From Caldimonas manganoxidans ATCC BAA-369 (GTDB taxonomy: Bacteria > Pseudomonadota > Gammaproteobacteria > Burkholderiales > Burkholderiaceae_C): 64,000 nucleotides of DNA. The stretch lies in the NCBI RefSeq assembly GCF_000381125.1, contig NZ_KB905939.1, positions 29,300 to 93,299 on the forward strand. The letters run 5' to 3'. Both the position numbers and the translations under genes were made by a program. Below, piece by piece: positions 30,854 to 38,987 of the stretch. The notes under the pieces were generated by a model. The model worked only from the letters and a program-made list of their open reading frames with translations. It ran no database searches and had not been told where the DNA came from. Position 1 is the stretch's first letter. The number at the start of each line of letters is the position of its first letter.

Positions 30854-31825
30854 TCAATACACCTCGCGGAAGCGCTTGCGCAGCCCATAACCGGCCAGGT
30901 TGAACAACAGCGTGATCAGCATCAAGGACAGGCCCGCCGCAAAAATGGTTTGGTAGCCGATGCTGCCGTGCGGCAAGTCGCCCAGGGCCACTTGCACGAT
31001 GTAGGCGGTCACGGTGGCTGCCGGCTCCAACGGGTTGAAGCTGAGGTTGGGCTGCATGCCGGCGGCCACGGCCAAGATCATCGTCTCGCCCACGGCACGC
31101 GAGATGCCAAGGATGTAGGCCGAGGCGATGCCGGAGAGGGCTGCCGGCACGACCACTTTGAGGGCGGTCTGCAAGCGGGTGCTGCCCATGGCGTAGGCGC
31201 CTTCGCGCAGGCTCATGGGCACGGCACGCATGGCGTCTTCGGACAAAGACGCGACATACGGGATGATCATGATGCCCATGACCAAACCGGCGGACAACAC
31301 GTTGAAGCTGGGCAGCTGAGGGATCAGCCGTTGCAACACGGGCGTGACGAACAGCAGCGCGAAGTAGCCGTAGACGATGGTCGGCACGCCCGACAGCAGC
31401 TCCAGCACCGGCTTGAGCGTTTCACGGACTCGGTGGCTGGCGAATTCCGACAGGTACAAGGCGATGACCGTGCCCAGGGGCACGGCCACCAGCAGCGCCA
31501 CGGCCGAGCTGGTGATCGTGCCCGAGAGCAAGACCACGATGCCAAAGCGCGCCTCGGAGAACAGCGGGGTCCATTGCGTGTCGGTCAAAAACGTCCACAG
31601 GGGCACGGACTGGAAAAAGACCAGCGACTCCTTCAGCAGGATGTAGACGATGCCCACCGTGGTGAAAACCGACACACAGGCACAGGCCAGCAAGGCCGCG
31701 CGGATGAACCGCTCGGCCCATCGCCGCCGAGCTTGCGCACGGGCGTACTCGGCCAACTTGGCCTGCCCTAGCATGGGCCGAGGCGCCAGCGTCTGGGCCT
31801 TGCGTGCCTGAGAAACGGCCGACAT
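30854..31825 (-). CDS. pstC: Phosphate ABC transporter permease PstC
   Basis: 323 aa inner-membrane permease, with an extended N-terminal cytoplasmic part, six helices and the conserved GVPTIVYGYFALLFVTP and EDAMRAVPMSLREGAYAMGST (EAA loop) segments. It partners PstA. A 100-bp gap with a strong hairpin separates it from pstS, which would let pstS be expressed more highly than the permeases. Confidence 0.96.
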   Translation of the reverse strand: MSAVSQARKAQTLAPRPMLGQAKLAEYARAQARRRWAERFIRAALLACACVSVFTTVGIVYILLKESLVFFQSVPLWTFLTDTQWTPLFSEARFGIVVLLSGTITSSAVALLVAVPLGTVIALYLSEFASHRVRETLKPVLELLSGVPTIVYGYFALLFVTPVLQRLIPQLPSFNVLSAGLVMGIMIIPYVASLSEDAMRAVPMSLREGAYAMGSTRLQTALKVVVPAALSGIASAYILGISRAVGETMILAVAAGMQPNLSFNPLEPAATVTAYIVQVALGDLPHGSIGYQTIFAAGLSLMLITLLFNLAGYGLRKRFREVY

Positions 31826-31863
31826 GAATGATGCTCCGCGATACGGGGAAAAAACGACAGAAT

Positions 31864-31883
31864 CGAGCGGGCCGCCCCGCTCG
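31864..31883 (-). terminator. Hairpin in the pstS-pstC gap (attenuator or mRNA-stabilising stem)
   Basis: CGAGCGGG and CCCGCTCG pair perfectly over 8 bp around a 4-nt loop. On the minus strand, a run of six T residues follows about 9 nt later, so it is not a textbook intrinsic terminator but could terminate partly or protect the pstS message from 3' decay. A competing stem GGGCCGC/GCGGCCC overlaps it. Confidence 0.55.
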
Positions 31884-31925
31884 GAAGCGGCCCACTGACA
31901 AGGAGGTGTGCCGAATCTCGGCCGC

Positions 31926-32930
31926 TCACAGGCTGGCTTCGCGGCGCATCAGTTCTTCGATGGTCACGCCCACTTCGGCCACGCCGCCGAAGACCGTGCC
32001 TTTGCGGTTCTTGGCCAAGTGTTCGAGGTTCATCTTGTAGGCGGCCTCGGGCAGCGGCACGTATTTCACTTCTTTCATGATGCGCGAGGCATTCTTCATG
32101 TAGAAGTCGACGAACTCCTTGACCTCCGGCCGTTCGTAAGCCTTGGCGTTGACATAGATGAAGATCGGGCGCGACAGCGGCTGGTAAGTGCCATTGATCA
32201 CGTTGGTCTCGTTGGGCTCGACCGCAGGGCTGCCCGGCTTGGCCACGATCGGCACGGCCTTGAGGTCTTTGCGGTTCTCGGCGTAGTAGGCATAGCCCAA
32301 ATAACCCAGCGCATAGACATTGCCCGAGACGCCCTTGACCGTCACGTGATCGTCCTCGGTGGCGGCATAGTCCCCGCGGCTGGACTTGGCTTTGCCATTG
32401 ATGGCTTCGGTGAAATAGTCGAAGGTGCCCGAATCGGAGCCCGCTCCGTACAGCACGATCTTCTCAGCCGGAAAGGCCGGGTTGATTTGGCTCCACAGTG
32501 TGATCTTGCCCTGGGCGGCTGGCTCCCACATGGTTTTCAGTTCGGCCACGCTCAGTTGCTTGACGAAGTTGTTTTTGGGATGGATCACCACGGTCAAGGC
32601 ATCGAAACCCACGGGCAGCTCGAAGTACTCGATGCCGGCGGCGCGGCAGGCTTCCATTTCCTGCTTCAGGATCGGCCGAGACGCGTTGGAAATGTCGGTT
32701 TCACCGCGGCAAAACTTCTTGAAGCCGCCCCCGGTGCCGGAGATGCCCACCGTCACGCGAACGGCGCCTTTCTTGGCCTTTTGAAAGTCTTCGGCCACAC
32801 CTTCGGTGGGCGGGAACACGGTCGAAGAGCCGTCGATTTTCACGATCGGCGTCTGCGCTTCGGCCACGCCGGGGCCGGCCAACGCGGCCAGCACGGCGGC
32901 GGCCGCAGCAACTTGAGCGAGAGCTTTCAT
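31926..32930 (-). CDS. pstS: Periplasmic phosphate-binding protein PstS
   Basis: 334 aa. A signal peptide of about 24 residues ends near GVAEAQ; there is no lipobox, so it is a soluble periplasmic protein. Mature features are IDGSSTVFPPTEGVAEDF, GISGTGGGFKKFCRGETDISNASR (phosphate-binding loop) and GSGTF-type GAGSDSGTFDYFTEAI. Three consecutive ATG codons (32936, 32933, 32930) follow AGGAG; the third has the best 6-nt spacing and was chosen. It is the second gene of the operon, 52 bp after the atypical regulator. Confidence 0.97.
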   Translation of the reverse strand: MKALAQVAAAAAVLAALAGPGVAEAQTPIVKIDGSSTVFPPTEGVAEDFQKAKKGAVRVTVGISGTGGGFKKFCRGETDISNASRPILKQEMEACRAAGIEYFELPVGFDALTVVIHPKNNFVKQLSVAELKTMWEPAAQGKITLWSQINPAFPAEKIVLYGAGSDSGTFDYFTEAINGKAKSSRGDYAATEDDHVTVKGVSGNVYALGYLGYAYYAENRKDLKAVPIVAKPGSPAVEPNETNVINGTYQPLSRPIFIYVNAKAYERPEVKEFVDFYMKNASRIMKEVKYVPLPEAAYKMNLEHLAKNRKGTVFGGVAEVGVTIEELMRREASL

Positions 32931-32982
32931 CATCATCTCCTGAAAAAACGGTCCAAGACCCGACCGTGATCTTCGTTGGGGC

Positions 32983-33849
32983 TCATGAATCTTTCGTGAC
33001 GGTGGCTTTGACCGATGTGACAGCCGTTGCGGCCCAGGGCCCATGCTGGGCCGGGCGCGATGCGCTGGCGTCGCTCGCATGGGTGACGGCCCAGCCTTGC
33101 AGGGCCAAGCGATAGCCCGCACCGCGCACCGTTTGGATCAGGTCTGGGCTCACTCCGGTTTGCGCCAGACGTCGGCGCAGCCGTCGGATGTATTGGTCCA
33201 CCGTGCGCGCATCGATGTTGGGCAGGTCTTTCCACACTTCGGCCAGCAGCGCATGGCGCGGCACGATGCGCTCGGCGTGTTCGAGCAGCTGGCGCAGCAG
33301 CTGCATTTCCCTGGGCGCCAGCGTGACCGTCTGCGTGTGCGCCCCGCGCCGCAAACGCAGCTGCAGCTCGGGGGCGTCCACTTCGATCCAGGGGCCGTGT
33401 GACCCAGTCAGGCTCCCATCGCCCGCTGCGCCGGGGGCCTCGGTCCCTGTGGGGCTTTCGCGGGCCGACAAATGGTCCAGCAAATCACGGACCAAGGCGC
33501 GGGGACTGAAGGGCTTGGTGATGCACCAGGTGGCGCCGCAGCGTTCGCCGTGGGCGCCGCAGCGCTCGTCCAGCCGCGACGTCAGCATCACGACGGGCAC
33601 ACCCAGCGGCCTGGGCGCCGCGATCGCCCCGGGCTGCGCAGGCAAGGCGTCCAGGTCGATCACCACGGCGTCGGGCAACACTTCGTTGGCCAAACGCCAG
33701 CCTTCGTCCAGGGTGGCTGCTGCCATGGCATAGGCGCCGGCGCTTTGGCAATGCGCACGCACCAGTTCACGAATCGCTGGCTGCGCCATGACCACCAGCA
33801 CCGTCGGGCTGGTGGGGCGGGTTGTTTCTGGGCTGGACCCGGCCGACAT
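32983..33849 (-). CDS. OmpR/PhoB-like regulator with a degenerate receiver, upstream of pstS
   Basis: 288 aa. The receiver-like half has the phospho-acceptor strand (AVVIDLD, Asp65) and the Lys (ITKPFSP, Lys112), but the acidic pair that binds Mg2+ is missing: VLVVMAQPAIREL has Met21-Ala22 where PhoB has Glu-Asp. The winged-helix domain (about 150-255) keeps APREMQLLRQLLEHAERIVPRH and ARTVDQYIRRLRRRL. A disordered linker and a 35-residue tail after [11 protein letters not shown] are unusual. Being the first gene of the pst operon, it may be a phosphorylation-independent regulator of phosphate genes. Not a second PhoB by sequence, although clearly related. Confidence 0.85.
   Translation of the reverse strand: MSAGSSPETTRPTSPTVLVVMAQPAIRELVRAHCQSAGAYAMAAATLDEGWRLANEVLPDAVVIDLDALPAQPGAIAAPRPLGVPVVMLTSRLDERCGAHGERCGATWCITKPFSPRALVRDLLDHLSARESPTGTEAPGAAGDGSLTGSHGPWIEVDAPELQLRLRRGAHTQTVTLAPREMQLLRQLLEHAERIVPRHALLAEVWKDLPNIDARTVDQYIRRLRRRLAQTGVSPDLIQTVRGAGYRLALQGWAVTHASDASASRPAQHGPWAATAVTSVKATVTKDS
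32995..33023 (-). promoter_or_regulatory. Weak Pho-box-like repeats before pstS
   Basis: On the minus strand CTGTCAC-ATCG-GTCAAAG-CCAC-CGTCACG reads as three 7-mers with an 11-bp period, the Pho-box rhythm; the first and third resemble CTGTCAY, the middle one poorly. It lies 65-93 bp before the pstS start, within the 3' end of the regulator gene, and could support an internal pstS promoter. Confidence 0.35.
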
Positions 33850-33939
33850 GTCGATGACCTCTTGTCACACTGTGGCGGGGCCGCGCTGCACCTGACGCAT
33901 GGCTGCCGCCGCCTCCATCGGGACGATGCTGGGCTGGCT

Positions 33940-33959
33940 GTGTGACGCTGGTGTGACAG
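33940..33959 (-). promoter_or_regulatory. Pho-box-like site upstream of the phosphate operon
   Basis: On the minus strand CTGTCACACCAGCGTCACAC gives CTGTCAC, a 4-bp spacer, then GCGTCAC, close to the Pho-box plan of two CTGTCAY units 11 bp apart. It lies about 90 bp upstream of the first gene (regulator start 33849), where a PhoB activation site for the whole operon would be expected. The divergent mla operon starts 124 bp on the other side. Confidence 0.5.
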
Positions 33960-34082
33960 TGGCGGCCCAGGAGGCGGCCGGCGGCCGGCCGGGCCCAGCG
34001 CAGGCAGCCGCTGGGCCGAGGGCTTCCGTGTTTTCACCTATCATCGGCCCAGCGGCCATGCGGCCGACGGTCCCTTCAACCC

Positions 34083-34931
34083 ATGCAAACTCTCGTCGAG
34101 ACGACCCGGTCGACCCCCTCTACGACGCCTGCGCTGGTGGAACTGCGCGAGGTGAGCTTTGGCTATGACGAACGGCCCATCTTGCGGGACGTGAGCCTGA
34201 GTGTGCCGCGCGGGCAGGTGGTGGCGCTGATGGGCACGTCTGGCGGGGGCAAAACCACGGTGTTGCGCCTCATCGGCGGGCAGATCAAGCCGCAGCGCGG
34301 TCAAGTGCTGTTCGACGGGGTGGACATCGCCTCGATGGACCGGCAGGCGCTGTATGCCATCCGCCGACGCATGGGCATGCTCTTCCAGTTTGGCGCGCTG
34401 TTCACCGATTTGTCGGTTTTCGACAACGTGGCCTTCCCCCTGCGCGAGCACACGCAACTGAGCGAGGACATGATCCGCGATCTGGTGCTGATGAAGCTCG
34501 ATGCGGTGGGCCTGCGCGGTGCGCGCGATTTGATGCCGTCTCAGATCTCCGGCGGCATGGCCCGGCGCGTGGCGCTGGCGCGGGCCATCGCGCTGGATCC
34601 CGAGCTCATCATGTATGACGAGCCGTTCGCCGGTCTGGATCCCATCTCGATGGGGGTGGCGGCGCGCTTGATTCGGCAGCTCAACCAGACCCTGGGCGTG
34701 ACCAGTTTGGTGGTGTCTCACGACGTGGACGAGACCTTTCTGATTGCCGACCACGTGATCTTTCTGGCCGATGGACGCATTGCCGCGCAGGGCACCCCGG
34801 CGCAGATGCGCGCCACCGAGGACCCGCTGGTGCGCCAGTTCGTCGATGCCCAAGGCGACGGTCCGGTGCGTTTCCACTACCCGGCTCCCGAGGTGGCCGA
34901 AGACTATCGCCTGCCCGGGGGGCGTGCATGA
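34083..34931 (+). CDS. mlaF: Phospholipid transport ATPase MlaF
   Basis: 282 aa ABC ATPase: Walker A GTSGGGKTT (res 51-59), signature ISGGMARRVALARA (around 157), Walker B LIMYDEPFAGLDP. The GM after SG in the signature is typical of Mla ATPases. It powers the MlaFEDB inner-membrane complex that moves phospholipids between the periplasmic carrier MlaC and the inner membrane. First gene of the mlaFEDACB operon; it overlaps mlaE by 4 bp (ATGA). Confidence 0.95.
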   Translation: MQTLVETTRSTPSTTPALVELREVSFGYDERPILRDVSLSVPRGQVVALMGTSGGGKTTVLRLIGGQIKPQRGQVLFDGVDIASMDRQALYAIRRRMGMLFQFGALFTDLSVFDNVAFPLREHTQLSEDMIRDLVLMKLDAVGLRGARDLMPSQISGGMARRVALARAIALDPELIMYDEPFAGLDPISMGVAARLIRQLNQTLGVTSLVVSHDVDETFLIADHVIFLADGRIAAQGTPAQMRATEDPLVRQFVDAQGDGPVRFHYPAPEVAEDYRLPGGRA

Positions 34932-35713
34932 TGGGGTGGCTGCATCCGCGTCGGGTGGGGCGCGCCGTTCGGGGGGGCTTGGCCGATCTGGGCCGCGCCG
35001 CACGCATGCTGACGCACTTGTTCGCGCTGGGCGGCAAGGCGTTCGCGCGGCCCCGCTTGGTGGTGGACCAGATCCATTTCTTGGGCAACTACTCGCTGGC
35101 CATCATTGCGGTCTCAGGGCTGTTCGTGGGTTTCGTGCTCGGCTTGCAGGGGTATTACATCCTGCAGCGCTATGGCTCGTCCGAGGCCCTGGGGCTGATG
35201 GTGGCCTTGGCCTTGGTGCGCGAGCTCGGGCCGGTGGTCACGGCCTTGCTGTTCGCCGGGCGGGCCGGCACCTCGCTGACGGCCGAGATCGGCCTGATGA
35301 AAGCCGGCGAGCAACTCGCGGCGATGGAGATGATGGCCGTCGATCCGATGCAGCGGGTGCTGGCCCCGCGCTTTTGGGCCGGCCTCCTCGTGATGCCCTT
35401 GCTGGCGGCGGTGTTCAGCGCGGTGGGCATCATCGGCGGCTGGATCGTCGGCGTGGTGATGATCGGCGTGGATGGCGGGGCTTTCTGGTCGCAAATGCAA
35501 GCCGGTGTGGATGTGTGGTCCGACGTGGGCAACGGCGTGATCAAAAGTTTCGTGTTCGGTGTGACGGTGAGCTTCATCGCCCTGTGGCAGGGTTACGAGG
35601 CCAAGCCCACGCCCGAGGGCGTCTCGCGGGCCACCACCCGCACGGTGGTGGTGGCCTCCTTGTTCGTCTTGGGCCTGGACTTCATGCTGACCGCGTGGAT
35701 GTTTTCGATCTGA
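34928..35713 (+). CDS. mlaE: Phospholipid transport permease MlaE
   Basis: 261 aa inner-membrane permease of the MlaE/YrbE family. Conserved segments LVREL-GPVVTALLFAGRAGTSLTAEIGLMK and EQLAAMEMMAVDPMQRVLAPRF are present, followed by three C-terminal membrane helices. Two copies form the core of the MlaFEDB complex. ATGA overlap with mlaF and 40 bp to mlaD. Confidence 0.95.
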   Translation: MMGWLHPRRVGRAVRGGLADLGRAARMLTHLFALGGKAFARPRLVVDQIHFLGNYSLAIIAVSGLFVGFVLGLQGYYILQRYGSSEALGLMVALALVRELGPVVTALLFAGRAGTSLTAEIGLMKAGEQLAAMEMMAVDPMQRVLAPRFWAGLLVMPLLAAVFSAVGIIGGWIVGVVMIGVDGGAFWSQMQAGVDVWSDVGNGVIKSFVFGVTVSFIALWQGYEAKPTPEGVSRATTRTVVVASLFVLGLDFMLTAWMFSI

Positions 35714-35753
35714 TGAGCCGCGGCCCGGCAGGGCCGGCGGCAGGAGTGGTGTG

Positions 35754-36233
35754 ATGCCTCAGTCTCGACATGATGTGTGGGTAGGCCTGTTCGTGCTGCT
35801 GGGCGGGGCGGCCTTGCTGTTTCTGGCGCTCCAGGCGGGCAACCTGTTGTCGCTGTCGTTCGAGGACACGTATCGGGTGCAGGCCCGCTTCGACAACATC
35901 GGCGGCCTCAAGCCCCGTTCGGCAGTGCGCAGCGCTGGGGTGGTGGTCGGCCGGGTCGAGTCGATCACCTTCGACGACCAGACCTACCAGGCGCGCGTCA
36001 CGCTCAGCCTGGAAAAGCGTTTTGCCTTTCCGAAGGACAGCTCGGCCAAGATCCTGACGTCCGGGCTGTTGGGCGAGCAATACATCGGGCTGGAGCCCGG
36101 CGCCGCGGAGCAGATGCTGTCCGAAGGCGACACGATCACGCAAACCCAATCGGCCGTGGTGCTCGAGAATCTCATCAGCCAGTTCTTGTTCAATCGAGCG
36201 GCCGAGGCCGGCGATGGCGGGGCGCGTCCCTGA
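35754..36233 (+). CDS. mlaD: MCE-domain lipid-transport protein MlaD
   Basis: 159 aa, slightly shorter than the 183 aa of E. coli MlaD. One N-terminal membrane helix (about res 9-27, VGLFVLLGGAALLFLALQ) anchors a single MCE domain with the typical ARFDNIGGLKPRSAVRSAGVVVGRV and KILTSGLLGEQYIGLEPG segments. A hexamer forms a channel above MlaE. The ATG at 35754 has AGGAG at good spacing; the GTG at 35751 is too close. Confidence 0.94.
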   Translation: MPQSRHDVWVGLFVLLGGAALLFLALQAGNLLSLSFEDTYRVQARFDNIGGLKPRSAVRSAGVVVGRVESITFDDQTYQARVTLSLEKRFAFPKDSSAKILTSGLLGEQYIGLEPGAAEQMLSEGDTITQTQSAVVLENLISQFLFNRAAEAGDGGARP

Positions 36234-36258
36234 GTCTGCCCGCGGCAAGGAGAGGAGC

Positions 36259-37017
36259 ATGTCGCAGAGCTGGTCTCGTGGGATCGTGTGGGTCGTGCTC
36301 GGGCTGCTCGCCGGCTGTGCGAGCACCCATCCGAGCGACCCGCTCGAACCCCTGAACCGCAAGGTGTTTGCCTTCAACGATGCGGTGGATCGCGCGGTGC
36401 TCGAGCCCACGGCGCGAGCCTACCGCGACATCGTGCCCAGCCCGGTGCGCAAAGGGGTGAGCAATTTCTTCGGCAACATCGGCGATCTGTGGTCGGCGAT
36501 CAACAGCTTCTTGCAACTCAAGATCGAAAACGGCCTGCACAGCACGATGCGAGTGGGCTTGAACACCTTTTTGGGGTTGGGCGGACTGCTGGACATTGCC
36601 AGCGAGGCCGGGCTGCGGGCCGAGCCAGAGGACTTCGGCCAGACCCTGGGGCACTGGGGGCTGGGTCCGGGGCCTTACCTGGTGCTGCCCTTGCTGGGGC
36701 CGTCGACCTTGCGCGATGCGGCAGCGCTGCCGCTGGACATGCAAGCCACCAGCACCGGGCGGCTCACGAGCGATACGGCCACCGCCTACGGGTTGACGGG
36801 CTTGCGCATCGTCGATACACGTGCGCGCTTGCTGGGCGCCTCGCGCATGCTGGAGGACGTGGCGCTGGACAAATACCTCTTCACCCGCGATGCCTGGCTG
36901 CAGCGTCGGCGCAACCTGGTCTACGATGGCCAGCCCCCGTCGCAGGACGAGGAAGAAGATTGGAGCGCCGAGGAGGCCGCCGCTCCAGCCAGCGCTGCGT
37001 CCGCCTCGGCCCCCTGA
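36259..37017 (+). CDS. mlaA: Outer-membrane lipoprotein MlaA (VacJ)
   Basis: 252 aa. Signal peptide with lipobox LLAGC (Cys20), then the VacJ core (DPLEPLNRKVFAFNDAVDRAVLEP, VSNFFGNIGDLWSAINSFLQ, GHWGLGPGPYLVLPLLGPSTLRD). MlaA sits with porins in the outer membrane and removes phospholipid from its outer leaflet, handing it to MlaC. An acidic tail (DEEEDWSAEEAA) ends the protein. AAGGAGAGGAGC precedes the ATG. Its place between mlaD and mlaC is the betaproteobacterial order. Confidence 0.95.
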   Translation: MSQSWSRGIVWVVLGLLAGCASTHPSDPLEPLNRKVFAFNDAVDRAVLEPTARAYRDIVPSPVRKGVSNFFGNIGDLWSAINSFLQLKIENGLHSTMRVGLNTFLGLGGLLDIASEAGLRAEPEDFGQTLGHWGLGPGPYLVLPLLGPSTLRDAAALPLDMQATSTGRLTSDTATAYGLTGLRIVDTRARLLGASRMLEDVALDKYLFTRDAWLQRRRNLVYDGQPPSQDEEEDWSAEEAAAPASAASASAP

Positions 37018-37181
37018 GAGAAGGGTGACAAAGGTAAGCATGCGCTTCGGCAGTGGCGCTGGCCTGACGTTGGTTCACAATGAGGCTCATGGACGAGCGC
37101 GTCGATGAACTGCGCAGGCCCATTCGAGTCATAAGCTCCATCGGCTTTCGCCGAGTCTCCATTCAAAAGGGAATTCACTGC

Positions 37182-37805
37182 ATGAAACGACGCCATTTCG
37201 CCGCCTTGGGCTTGGTTTTGGCCGCTGTGGTGGCCGCACCGATCGCCCAGGCCGCCCCCCAGGCTCCCGATGAGTTCATTCGCGAGCTGTCCAATGACAT
37301 CCTCGAGACGGCCCAAAAAGACGCTTCCTTGCAAAACGGGGATCTCGGCAAGGTTATGGCCTTGGTGGACAGCAAGATCCTGCCGCACACGAATTTCCGT
37401 CGCATGACGGCTTCGGCCGTGGGCCGTTATTGGCGGCAGGCCACCCCGCAGCAACAGCAACGCCTGCAAGACGAATTCAAGCTCTTGCTGGTGCGTACCT
37501 ATGCCGGCGCCCTCAGCCAGGTCAAGGGCTTGTCGGTGCACCTGCTGCCGCTGCGTGCCAAGCCCGAAGACACCGAGGTCATCGTGCGCACGCAGGTGCG
37601 CGGCGCGGGCGAACCGATCCAGATGGACTATCGCCTCGAAAAGGTCGGTGACGGCTGGAAGATCTATGACGTCAATGTGCTGGGTATTTGGTTGGTGGAG
37701 AACTACCGCTCCACCTTTGCCCAGGAGATCAGCAAAGGTGGCATCGACGGCCTGATCAACAGCCTGGCCGAGCGCAACAAAGTGGCGGCTTCCGCTCGCA
37801 GCTGA
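37182..37805 (+). CDS. mlaC: Periplasmic phospholipid carrier MlaC
   Basis: 207 aa. A signal peptide of about 24 residues (MKRRHFAALGLVLAAVVAAPIAQA) precedes the MlaC/Ttg2D domain, with KILPHTNFRRMTASAVGRYWRQA and DGWKIYDVNVLGIWLVENYRSTFA. It shuttles phospholipid between MlaA and the MlaFEDB complex. AAGGGA lies upstream of the start. A 164-bp gap after mlaA is the only sizeable one in the operon and showed no clear site. Confidence 0.94.
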   Translation: MKRRHFAALGLVLAAVVAAPIAQAAPQAPDEFIRELSNDILETAQKDASLQNGDLGKVMALVDSKILPHTNFRRMTASAVGRYWRQATPQQQQRLQDEFKLLLVRTYAGALSQVKGLSVHLLPLRAKPEDTEVIVRTQVRGAGEPIQMDYRLEKVGDGWKIYDVNVLGIWLVENYRSTFAQEISKGGIDGLINSLAERNKVAASARS

Positions 37806-37815
37806 GGTCGGCACG

Positions 37816-38115
37816 ATGCTGCTGTTGCCAACCACCTTGACCGTCGCCGAGGCCAGCGACACCCTGCGCATGCTGCAACAGGGGCTGCGGGATCAGCAGG
37901 GCGAGACCCTGGTGGTCGATGCGGGGGCGCTCAAGCGCTTCGATTCCTCGGCCCTGGCGGTGCTGGTCGAATGCCATCGTCTGGCCCGCGCCTGGGGCAA
38001 GCGTTTCGAGGTGCGCCACCTGCCGCCCAAGCTGCGCGATCTGGCGGGTCTGTATGGGGTGGCAGCTTTGTTGCCCGATGGGCGCTCGCCGGCGAGTCAG
38101 TCCGGGGTGGCGTAG
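37816..38115 (+). CDS. mlaB: STAS-domain protein MlaB
   Basis: 99 aa single STAS domain, with KRFDSSALAVLVECHRLA matching the conserved DSS/T loop. MlaB binds MlaF on the cytoplasmic side and is needed for assembly and activity of the transporter. GAGGT precedes the ATG. Last gene of the operon; its 3' end overlaps the convergent hexR gene by 19 bp. Confidence 0.9.
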   Translation: MLLLPTTLTVAEASDTLRMLQQGLRDQQGETLVVDAGALKRFDSSALAVLVECHRLARAWGKRFEVRHLPPKLRDLAGLYGVAALLPDGRSPASQSGVA

Positions 38116-38951
38116 CGCTTGGCGCGCAGATTGCGTTTGATCTCCTGCAGCATCGGGCGCAGTTGCTCGCCCAGGCGCAGCGCCACGCCGGTGGTGAGAA
38201 TGTCGATGACGGTGAGGTGCAGCAGCCGCGACACCATGGGGCTGTAGCGGTCGTAGTCCTCGGGGTGATCCACGGCCAGCAGGATCTGGGCGTACTGCGT
38301 CAGCGGCGAGCCGCTGGCGGTGATGACGATGGTGGTGGCCCCTTTCTTGCGCGCGATCTCTGCCGCATCGAGCAGGTCGCGGCTGCGGCCGGAATTGGAG
38401 ATGATCACCGCACAGTCGCCCGGCTGCAGCATCGTGGCGCTCATCACCTGCACATGGCCGTCGCTGTAGGCCACGGCGTTGACGCCCAGGCGGAAGAACT
38501 TGTGCTGCGCGTCCTGGGCCACGATGCCCGAGTTGCCCACGCCGTAGAACTCGATGCGCCGGCCGCCCTTGCCGGCGGCCGTCAGGGCTTCGATGGCGCG
38601 CTCGAAGGCATGGCTGGCGGCATCGTTGCGGTATTTCAGCAGGGCCGACACCGCATTGTCGATCACCTTGACGATGAGGTCCGCGGGCTTGTCGTCCTCG
38701 TCCACGGCGCGATGCACGAAGGGCACGCCCTCGTTGACGGTGCCGGCCAGCTTGAGTTTGAAGTCGGCCAGGCCGTCATAGCCCACGCTGCGGCAGAAGC
38801 GCACCACGGTGGGTTTGCTGACATGGGCGCGCTCGGCCAGTTCGGCCACCGGCAGGCTGGCGAAGCTGCGCGGGTCGGCCAGCACCAACTTGGCCACGCG
38901 CTGCTCGGCCGGGGGCAGGGCGGGGATCGAAGCCTTGATGCGATCGAGCAT
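38097..38951 (-). CDS. hexR: RpiR-family regulator HexR
   Basis: 284 aa. N-terminal RpiR helix-turn-helix (about res 1-77, with ELAERAHVSKPTVVRFCRSVGYDG) and C-terminal SIS sugar-phosphate domain (about 120-260, with FYGVGNSGIVAQDAQHKF and IISNSGRSRDLLDAAEIA). HexR represses zwf and related sugar-catabolic genes and is released by 2-keto-3-deoxy-6-phosphogluconate. A perfect HexR-type palindrome lies 59 bp before zwf. It starts 36 bp after the zwf stop and is probably co-transcribed with it. Confidence 0.93.
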   Translation of the reverse strand: MLDRIKASIPALPPAEQRVAKLVLADPRSFASLPVAELAERAHVSKPTVVRFCRSVGYDGLADFKLKLAGTVNEGVPFVHRAVDEDDKPADLIVKVIDNAVSALLKYRNDAASHAFERAIEALTAAGKGGRRIEFYGVGNSGIVAQDAQHKFFRLGVNAVAYSDGHVQVMSATMLQPGDCAVIISNSGRSRDLLDAAEIARKKGATTIVITASGSPLTQYAQILLAVDHPEDYDRYSPMVSRLLHLTVIDILTTGVALRLGEQLRPMLQEIKRNLRAKRYATPD

Positions 38952-38987
38952 GAGGTGGGTTCCTGCTGAGGGCGTGGCCTTGCAAGC

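Noticed and set aside
36214..36258. Upstream ATG for mlaA
   Set aside because: It would overlap the end of mlaD and bury the signal peptide; the ATG at 36259 has a strong ribosome site and a proper lipobox distance.
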